Shown here: one piece after another, positions 5,162 to 10,240 of the stretch
How positions within the stretch are numbered: the stretch's first letter is position 1
Layout of the letters: each line of letters starts with the position of its first letter
Source: JAIVJN01 sp036732565
Lineage (GTDB): Bacteria > Acidobacteriota > Vicinamibacteria > Vicinamibacterales > UBA2999
Reading direction: 5' to 3'
Length of the DNA stretch: 13,481 nucleotides
NCBI GenBank assembly: GCA_036732565.1
Contig: DAINCF010000168.1
Location: 1 to 13,481, forward strand
The notes under the pieces: generated by a model
What the model was told of the DNA's origin: nothing
What the model saw: only the letters and a program-made list of their open reading frames with translations
The model's database searches: none
Program-made: the position numbers and the translations under genes

Positions 5162-5707
5162 ATGTCGATTCTGAAAGTCGCACGGATGGGGCATCCCGTC
5201 CTGCGCGAGCAGGCGCGACCGATCGAGCCGCGCGAGCTCAAGACCGTCGCGCTGCAGAAGCTGATCGACGACATGATGGAGACGATGGACGAGTACGCGG
5301 GCGTGGGCCTGGCGGCGCCGCAGGTGCACGAAGGCGTGCGTCTGTTCGTGGCGCATCTCGATGACGAGGGACGAGGCGAAGGCGACGCGGTGGCCATCGT
5401 CAACCCCGAGATCACCGTGATCGGCAGCGAGATGCTGGAGGGATGGGAAGGGTGCCTCAGCATCCCCGAGATTCAGGGCCGCGTGCCGCGTGCCGCGCAC
5501 ATCATCGTGCGCGCCTTGGATCGCCACGGCAAGCGCATCGAGATCGATGCCGAGGACTACCCCGCGCGCGTCATGCAGCACGAGACCGACCACCTCGACG
5601 GCATCCTGTTCTTCGATCGCATGCGCACGTTCGGGTCTCTGACCTATCTGCAGGAGTACTCGCGTTATCATCGCAAGCGCGAAGAAGAGGAAGAAGAGGA
5701 CGAGTAG
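5162..5707 (+). CDS. def: Peptide deformylase
   Basis: A 181-residue metallohydrolase that removes the formyl group from the N-terminal methionine of nascent proteins at the ribosome. All three signature motifs are present: GVGLAAPQ (47-54), EGCLS (96-100, metal ligand Cys98) and QHETDHLDG (139-147, metal ligands His140 and His144, catalytic Glu141). Length is normal. The protein ends in a highly acidic tail, KREEEEEEDE, not needed for catalysis. ATG 5162 (MSILKVARMGHPVLRE) is chosen because deformylases usually begin this close to the HPVL motif and TAAGAT lies 7 nt upstream; in-frame codons further upstream translate the 9-bp array. Its TAG stop is supplied by palindrome copy B. fmt is not adjacent. 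Confidence 0.96.
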   Translation: MSILKVARMGHPVLREQARPIEPRELKTVALQKLIDDMMETMDEYAGVGLAAPQVHEGVRLFVAHLDDEGRGEGDAVAIVNPEITVIGSEMLEGWEGCLSIPEIQGRVPRAAHIIVRALDRHGKRIEIDAEDYPARVMQHETDHLDGILFFDRMRTFGSLTYLQEYSRYHRKREEEEEEDE

Positions 5708-5730
5708 GGGCGGCTCGCGAGCCGCCCTAC
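5704..5730. repeat. Dispersed palindromic element, copy B (27 bp)
   Basis: Left arm GTAGGGGCGGCTCG, right arm CGAGCCGCCCTAC, one C shorter than copy A. The inner pair is C-G where copy A has T-A, a compensated change that keeps the pairing. TAG at 5705-5707 is the def stop. The thyX -10 box begins 3 nt after the element, so the hairpin occupies the -35 position of thyX. Confidence 0.85.
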
Positions 5731-5733
5731 GGC

Positions 5734-5739
5734 TATACT
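5734..5739 (+). promoter_or_regulatory. -10 hexamer TATACT for thyX
   Basis: TATACT is followed by 7 nt (TTCTTCC) and then GTG at 5747. No Shine-Dalgarno is present in that spacer. The arrangement predicts a leaderless thyX message. Confidence 0.6.
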
Positions 5740-5746
5740 TTCTTCC

Positions 5747-7297
5747 GTGGGACTCTCGGTCGCACTCGATACTGCCCCTCCGAAGATCTCGCTGCGAGCC
5801 AGCCCCGCGATGCCGTACGACAGCGCCATCGCCGCCGCGCGGACCTGCTATTCGCCGCGCGTCATCGACCCGTCTGAGATCACCGACAAGCAGCGCGATT
5901 CGATCGGCCCGCTGACCTTCGACGGCGGTCACCACACCGTCTTCCAGCACGCCTCGTTCGAGTTCGGCATGGAGAACATCTCCCGCCAGCTGGTCTGGAG
6001 CGTGCTCCATGCCTATCCGTTCTACAACTCCGAGCAGAGCAGTCAACGCTATGTGAAGCTGCGCGAGCCGCGGGCGTTCGTCCCGCCGATCGAGGGCGAG
6101 GCGCTGGACGTCTACACGACCGCCGTGCTGCAGGCATGGGACGCCTACGCGGAACTGTCGGCGCTGCTCAAAGACGAGGCCTGGGCCATCCTCAAGGAGC
6201 TCCGTTACGTTCGCCCGACGAATTCGCTTGAACGTCTCCGTGCGGTGGAGCGCGAAGCGGAGAAAAAGGCGATCGAGACCGCTCGCTACGTCATCCCGCT
6301 CGGCGCGTTCACGTCGATGGTGCACACCGTGTCCGGCATCGTGCTCCATCGGCTTCACCGGATGCTGAACGCCGGCGACACCCCGCACGAGGCGAAGCTC
6401 GTCATCGGCGAGATGGTGAACCTGGTGAAGCAGGAGGACCCGTTCTTCTTCGAGAAGGTGGGTCTCGAAACCCTCGCCGCCGGGGACCTGCCGGAAGCCG
6501 CGTTCCCGCATCCCCGGGCGGCCGGAGACGCCTTTGCGGCCGACTTCGATCGCCGGCTTGGCGGTCGCGTCTCGCGCCTGCGCGACTGGTCCACGCGGGC
6601 GGAGGCGCTCGTGGCCGACGCGGTGCGCTCGACATTCGGTCTCAGCGAAGCGGAGCTCGACGATGACGAGGCGATCGATCGGGTGATGAACCCCGCCCGC
6701 AATCGTTATCGCGTCGAGATGCTCAACGTCTCGTATCACTCACCGCTGATGCGGGCGTTGCACCATGCCACCTACGTCTTCGACAAGAAGTTGAGCCACA
6801 CGGCGGATTCGCAGGATCAACGCCATCGCATGGTGCCGGCCTCGCGTCCCCTGCTGACGTTCGCGGACACCGAGAGGCCCGATTACGTGACGCCTGCGCT
6901 CATCCGAAAGCATCCTCGGGCGAGCGTGGTCTTCGAGCGTGCGATGGTCGATGCGTGGAAGGCGAAGAACCGGCTGCTGGAGTTAGGAGTGCCGCTCGAG
7001 TTCGCGCTGTATGTCCTGCCCAACGCCAAGGCCTTGCGTCTGGTGGAATCTGGACCGCTGATCGCGCTGCAGCATAAATGGACGCTCCGCACGTGCTTCA
7101 ACGCCCAGGAAGAGATTTATCGGGCCTCGATGGACGAGGTCGAGCAGGTCGCCGAGGTTCACCCGCGTCTCGCGCGATTTCTCGGGCCGCCGTGTGTGCT
7201 GCGTAATCGCATCGTGTCGCCGCGGTGCACCGAGGGCTCGCATTTCTGCGGCGTGCCGGTCTGGCAGACGTTTCCGAACGCCGAGCGGCGACTCTGA
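5747..7297 (+). CDS. thyX: Two-domain ThyX-like protein (FAD-dependent thymidylate synthase family)
   Basis: A 516-residue protein, about twice the 220-270 residues of ordinary ThyX, which makes dTMP from dUMP with FAD, NADPH and methylenetetrahydrofolate. The N-terminal half has HHTVFQHASFEF (62-73), ISRQLVW (78-84) and NSEQSSQRYV (94-103), matching the ThyX H-x-S-x2-EH and S-x-RY regions. Where ThyX has the RHR of its RHRx7S signature, this half reads AYP. The C-terminal half has a second set, SYHSPLMRALHH and SQDQRHRMVPASR (355-367), with RHR at 359-361. The motifs are thus split between the halves. GTG 5747 follows TATACT by 7 nt. It ends TGATG, overlapping a possible 37-codon frame. It may be a true synthase built from a fused pair, or a paralogue with another flavin-dependent role; no thyA is in view. 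Confidence 0.8.
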   Translation: MGLSVALDTAPPKISLRASPAMPYDSAIAAARTCYSPRVIDPSEITDKQRDSIGPLTFDGGHHTVFQHASFEFGMENISRQLVWSVLHAYPFYNSEQSSQRYVKLREPRAFVPPIEGEALDVYTTAVLQAWDAYAELSALLKDEAWAILKELRYVRPTNSLERLRAVEREAEKKAIETARYVIPLGAFTSMVHTVSGIVLHRLHRMLNAGDTPHEAKLVIGEMVNLVKQEDPFFFEKVGLETLAAGDLPEAAFPHPRAAGDAFAADFDRRLGGRVSRLRDWSTRAEALVADAVRSTFGLSEAELDDDEAIDRVMNPARNRYRVEMLNVSYHSPLMRALHHATYVFDKKLSHTADSQDQRHRMVPASRPLLTFADTERPDYVTPALIRKHPRASVVFERAMVDAWKAKNRLLELGVPLEFALYVLPNAKALRLVESGPLIALQHKWTLRTCFNAQEEIYRASMDEVEQVAEVHPRLARFLGPPCVLRNRIVSPRCTEGSHFCGVPVWQTFPNAERRL

Positions 7298-7410
7298 TGG
7301 AGCGTATCAACCTGGAGTCGACGGGCTGCCGAGCGCGTGGGGAGCGACTCCCGGTCCGTTCCTACGGAACGGCCCAAGGCTGGTTTCAACGGGATCTTTC
7401 AGCATTGTGA
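7297..7410 (+). CDS. Possible 37-codon coupling frame between thyX and the phosphatidylcholine synthase gene
   Basis: ATG at 7297-7299 overlaps the thyX stop (TGATG), and its own TGA (7408-7410) overlaps the GTG start of the next gene (GTGA). The peptide begins MERINLESTGCRARGE and resembles no protein I know. Two hairpins lie inside it. The double overlap is what translational coupling needs, but a 110-nt untranslated spacer with a chance open frame explains it equally well. Confidence 0.2.
   Translation: MERINLESTGCRARGERLPVRSYGTAQGWFQRDLSAL
7340..7372 (+). terminator. Two adjacent hairpins after thyX
   Basis: GGGAG (7340-7344) pairs with CTCCC (7348-7352) around CGA. CCGTTCC (7356-7362) pairs with GGAACGG (7366-7372) around TAC. 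They lie in the 109-nt gap between thyX and the next gene, and no T-tract follows. They could terminate thyX transcription or structure the leader of the downstream gene. Confidence 0.4.
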
Positions 7411-8099
7411 TCGTGCCGTGGGTCGCGCATGTCTATACGGCGATGGGCGCGGTGGCCGCGCTCTACGCGACCCTCGATGTCTTCGCCGGAGAATTTCGCG
7501 ACGCGTTTCTGTGGCTGACGCTGGCGACCGTCATCGATACCACCGACGGGTGGCTCGCCCGCGCGCTCCGTGTCAAGGAACGCCTGCCGTCGTTCGACGG
7601 CAGCAAGCTCGATGACATCGTCGACTACCTGACGTATGTCTTCGTGCCCGTGCTGCTGCTGCTCGAAGCGGGGCTGCTGCCGCCGACGTGGGGCGTCGCG
7701 GTCGCCATCGTCGTGCTCCTGGCCAGCGCGTACGGTTTCAGTCAGGCGGAGGCCAAGGTCAACGCCGGCGACTACTTCTTCACCGGCTTCCCGTCCTACT
7801 GGAACATCGTCGCGCTCTATCTGTACGTGTGGCGCCTGACACCGGTCGTGACCGCGGTCTTGCTGCTGTCCCTGGCCGTTCTCGTCTTCGTGCCGATTCG
7901 CTACATCTACCCGTCGCGCACGGTCACGCTGCGGCGGACGACGGTGACGCTCGGCGTGGTCTGGGGCGCGCTGATGATCTGGACGTTGTGGCGGCTTCCC
8001 GACCCCACGGGTCCGTGGCTCACCCTGTCTCTCGTGTTCCCGATCTACTACACAGCCCTGTCGATCTGGCTGCATCTTCGGTCGATTCAACGCTCGTAG
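7407..8099 (+). CDS. pcs: Phosphatidylcholine synthase-like CDP-alcohol phosphatidyltransferase
   Basis: About 230 residues with several hydrophobic segments (around 10-45, 74-110, 130-160, 175-195), an integral inner-membrane enzyme. Bacterial Pcs condenses CDP-diacylglycerol with choline to give phosphatidylcholine in one step. The CDP-alcohol transferase motif is the Pcs variant: D44-x2-D47-G48-x2-A51-R52-x12-G65-x3-D69-x3-D73, with 12 residues after AR rather than the 8 of most family members. LDDIVDYLTYVFVP, GDYFFTGFPSYWNI and AHVYTAMG also match Pcs proteins. Start GTG 7407 is the first reasonable codon before AHVYTAMG; GTG 7413 is possible, and the N-terminus is shorter than in rhizobial Pcs. 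TAG stop is provided by palindrome copy C. Choline as substrate is inferred from the family. Confidence 0.82.
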   Translation: MIVPWVAHVYTAMGAVAALYATLDVFAGEFRDAFLWLTLATVIDTTDGWLARALRVKERLPSFDGSKLDDIVDYLTYVFVPVLLLLEAGLLPPTWGVAVAIVVLLASAYGFSQAEAKVNAGDYFFTGFPSYWNIVALYLYVWRLTPVVTAVLLLSLAVLVFVPIRYIYPSRTVTLRRTTVTLGVVWGALMIWTLWRLPDPTGPWLTLSLVFPIYYTALSIWLHLRSIQRS

Positions 8100-8123
8100 G
8101 GGCGGCTCGCGAGCCGCCCTTAC
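8096..8123. repeat. Dispersed palindromic element, copy C (28 bp)
   Basis: Left arm GTAGGGGCGGCTCG, right arm CGAGCCGCCCTTAC. It shares the C-G inner pair with copy B and has one C-to-T change that leaves a G-U pair in RNA. TAG at 8097-8099 is the pcs stop. The -10 box of the MFS gene lies 10 nt downstream. Confidence 0.85.
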
Positions 8124-8133
8124 GGTCTCGCGA

Positions 8134-8139
8134 TAAGAT
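8134..8139 (+). promoter_or_regulatory. -10 hexamer TAAGAT for the MFS transporter gene
   Basis: TAAGAT is followed by 7 nt (CGGTGGA) and TTG at 8147, the same hexamer and spacing as at def. It predicts a leaderless transcript with a TTG start. Confidence 0.5.
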
Positions 8140-8146
8140 CGGTGGA

Positions 8147-9340
8147 TTGTCGCCGCTCGTCATCATCTTCCTCACCGTCTTCATCGACCTGCTCGGCTTC
8201 GGCATCATCATTCCGCTGCTGCCGTTCTACGCGGAGTCGTTCGGCGCCAACGGGCTGATCGTCGGCCTCCTGGGCTCGGTCTTCTCGCTGATGCAGTTCG
8301 CGTTCGCGCCGGTGTGGGGGCGCTGGTCGGATCACATCGGCCGTCGTCCCATCATCCTGTTCGGGCTGCTGGGATCGTGTGCGTCGTACACCGCGCTGGC
8401 GCTGGCGGATTCACTGACGCTGATCTTCGTCGCGCGCATCGTCGGCGGCATCGCCGGCGCCAATATCGCGACGGCGCAGGCCTACATCGCGGATGTGACG
8501 ACGCACGAGAACCGCGCGCGGGGCATGGGGCTGGTGGGCGCGGCGTTCGGCCTGGGCTTTGTCTTTGGTCCCGCCATCGGCGGCACGCTGACGCACTTTG
8601 GCCCATCCGCGCCGATGTGGTGTGCCGCGTCGCTGTGCCTCGCGAACTTCGTCGCGGCGTGGTTCCTGTTGCCAGAGTCCCGGCACGGCCAGCCGACCGC
8701 GGAACGCCTCGGGCGCATCGCCGCGTTTCGGCGCGCCCTGCTGCGGCCGCAGCTCATGGTCCTGCTCGCGCTCTATTTCATCGTGACGGCCGCGTTCTCC
8801 AGCTTCGAAGCCACGTTCGCGCTGTTCAGCGAGCGTCGCTTCGGCTTCACCGCGGCAACCATTGGCTACGTCTTCGCGTTCATAGGCGCGGTGCTCGCGC
8901 TGGTCCAGGGCGTCCTCGTCGGCCGGGTTGTGCCGCATGTCGGTGAGCGGCGACTGATTCCGATCGCGTTGGCGGCCATGGGCCTGGCGATTGCCACGGT
9001 GCCGTTCGCGCCGGGCGTGCCGACGCTCATGGCCGTGCTTGGCGTGCTCGCGCTGGGCATGGGCTTCAACTCGCCGTCACTGTCGTCGATGGTGTCGCGC
9101 ATGTCGGATCCAGGCGATCAAGGCGGCGTCCTGGGCTTGGCCCAATCGCTGGCCAGTCTCGGCCGCGTGGTCGGCCCCGTCTGGGGTGGCTTTCTCTTCG
9201 ACCGCTTCGGCCTGACCGTCCCCTACATCGGCGCCGCCGCCCTCATGCTCTTCGCATGCGCCGTGGCGCTGAGCAGCCTGAGCGAGCCCAAGGCCGCGGA
9301 CACGGTTGCGGCCGAAACGACCGTAGGTGCGGGTCTTTAG
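8147..9340 (+). CDS. Major facilitator superfamily transporter, TetA-like drug:H+ antiporter family
   Basis: A 397-residue inner-membrane protein with about 12 hydrophobic segments. Loop 2-3 carries MFS motif A, GRWSDHIGRRPIILFG (58-73, Asp62). Motif C of drug antiporters is GAAFGLGFVFGPAIGG (131-146), and FIDLLGFGIIIPLLP (12-26) is typical of TetA/DHA1 proteins. A central cytoplasmic loop (about 178-200) separates the halves. TTG 8147 is the only start codon close to the first membrane segment and follows TAAGAT by 7 nt; frames extending upstream pass through the palindrome and the pcs gene. Likely a proton-driven exporter of small molecules; tetracycline specificity cannot be claimed, as environmental relatives have unknown substrates. 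No regulator gene is adjacent. Confidence 0.9.
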   Translation: MSPLVIIFLTVFIDLLGFGIIIPLLPFYAESFGANGLIVGLLGSVFSLMQFAFAPVWGRWSDHIGRRPIILFGLLGSCASYTALALADSLTLIFVARIVGGIAGANIATAQAYIADVTTHENRARGMGLVGAAFGLGFVFGPAIGGTLTHFGPSAPMWCAASLCLANFVAAWFLLPESRHGQPTAERLGRIAAFRRALLRPQLMVLLALYFIVTAAFSSFEATFALFSERRFGFTAATIGYVFAFIGAVLALVQGVLVGRVVPHVGERRLIPIALAAMGLAIATVPFAPGVPTLMAVLGVLALGMGFNSPSLSSMVSRMSDPGDQGGVLGLAQSLASLGRVVGPVWGGFLFDRFGLTVPYIGAAALMLFACAVALSSLSEPKAADTVAAETTVGAGL

Positions 9341-9347
9341 CCGTTCT

Positions 9348-9366
9348 GGTCCGCCTAAGCCGGACC
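9348..9366 (+). terminator. Hairpin after the MFS transporter gene
   Basis: GGTCCG (9348-9353) and CGGACC (9361-9366) pair around a 7-nt loop, starting 7 nt after the MFS TAG stop and just before the -35 of the next operon. No T-tract follows. Confidence 0.45.
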
Positions 9367-9374
9367 GGACAGGC

Positions 9375-9403
9375 TTGCCGTCTTGTGAAGGTGTTCACAT
9401 AAT
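9375..9403 (+). promoter_or_regulatory. Promoter of the LolA-like/RND/DUF1302 operon
   Basis: TTGCCG (9375-9380) and CATAAT (9398-9403) are separated by 17 nt, the best -35/-10 pair in the window. The -10 ends 6 nt before the TTG start at 9410, so this message too is probably leaderless. Confidence 0.65.
9384..9399. promoter_or_regulatory. CRP/FNR-type operator, TGTGA-N6-TCACA
   Basis: TGTGAAGGTGTTCACA is a perfect match to the two half-sites of the CRP consensus, TGTGA-N6-TCACA. It lies between the -35 and -10 and overlaps the first two bases of the -10, a position where a bound regulator would be expected to repress. Which Crp/Fnr-family protein binds is unknown; none is encoded in the window. 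Confidence 0.6.
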
Positions 9404-9409
9404 CGAGAC

Positions 9410-10240
9410 TTGAGCTCTCTCGTCTCTCGGTTCGCGCTCAGCACACTGCTGCTATTCATCTCGTCGATCGGCGTCGCCGTGCCGGCCGCGCAGCGACCCG
9501 CTCCGGGCGAAGAGTCGGCGGACTGGATCGCCATGCAGGCCGACGAGCGCGATACCGGCAGAGACTCTCGCCTCGACATGACCATGACTTTGTTCGACCG
9601 ACAGTCGCGGACGCGCGCGCGGGGATTGACGGTGACCACCCTGCGAGCGTCGGGCGCGCGCGGCGATCGGGTGCTGGTGCGATTCGACGCGCCGAACGAC
9701 ATCAAGGGCACCGGTCTCCTCGTCTGGGAACACCCGTCGGCCGAGGACGAACGGTTTCTCTACCTCCCCTCGCTCGGCCGCGTCCGGCGCATCGCCGGCG
9801 CTGAGAAGCAGGAGAGCTTCGTCGGCAGCGATTTGTCGTACGAGGACATCGGTGGACGCGAGCTGAACGATTATCAGTACGCCATCGTCGAGCGCGATGC
9901 GACGTGGACGAGCCCCACCGGCGAGGCGTTTCCGGTGTGGCGTCTCGAGTCGAAGAGCCGCGACCTGCAGGCGGCATTTCCGCGCGTCGTGTCGCTCGTT
10001 CGCAAGGACAACTTCGTCGTGGTCAGCGCCGACATCTACAACCGGCGCACCGAGCGCGAGAAGCGATACGAGGTGCGCGATCTCCGGCAGATCGATGGCA
10101 TCTGGACGGCCATGGCGCTGTCGATGGCCAACGACCTGCAGCGCACGCGGACGGAGCTGACGGTCAACACTGCACGCTACAACGTCGGACTCACCGACAG
10201 CGCGTTCACGCGACGCGAGCTGGAGCAGCGCGCACGATGA
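9410..10240 (+). CDS. Periplasmic LolA-like protein (outer membrane lipoprotein-sorting protein family)
   Basis: A 276-residue exported protein. The first 27 residues form a signal peptide, with hydrophobic FALSTLLLFISSIGVAV and probable cleavage after the Ala-Ala pair at 26-27. The mature part matches the LolA-like family paired with RND exporters: MTMTLFDRQSRTRARGLTV, FDAPNDIKGTGLLVWEHP, ERFLYLPSLGRVRRIAG and ESFVGSDLSYEDIGG (136-149). This beta-rich fold shelters acyl chains in LolA and LolB. Start is TTG 9410, 6 nt after CATAAT. Its TGA overlaps the RND gene ATG (ATGATGA). It likely shuttles a hydrophobic cargo across the periplasm. It is not the housekeeping LolA, which is shorter and not operonic with RND genes. 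Confidence 0.85.
   Translation: MSSLVSRFALSTLLLFISSIGVAVPAAQRPAPGEESADWIAMQADERDTGRDSRLDMTMTLFDRQSRTRARGLTVTTLRASGARGDRVLVRFDAPNDIKGTGLLVWEHPSAEDERFLYLPSLGRVRRIAGAEKQESFVGSDLSYEDIGGRELNDYQYAIVERDATWTSPTGEAFPVWRLESKSRDLQAAFPRVVSLVRKDNFVVVSADIYNRRTEREKRYEVRDLRQIDGIWTAMALSMANDLQRTRTELTVNTARYNVGLTDSAFTRRELEQRAR

Noticed and set aside
5047..5463. Upstream extension of the Nudix gene to about 318 residues
   Set aside because: Beyond GTG 5139 the extension would lie antisense to the conserved def coding sequence and has no Nudix-related content.
4817..6739. 640-codon minus-strand open frame opposite thyX and def
   Set aside because: It is a shadow of GC-rich coding on the other strand. Its protein is full of His, Arg and Asp with no domain, while def and thyX motifs are clear on the plus strand.
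8147..9340. Tetracycline resistance gene
   Set aside because: TetA-like motifs are shared by many environmental drug:H+ antiporters. No TetR regulator or mobile context is present.
9410..10240. Housekeeping LolA lipoprotein carrier
   Set aside because: The protein is longer, its motifs match the RND-paired LolA-like family, and it is translationally coupled to an RND gene.
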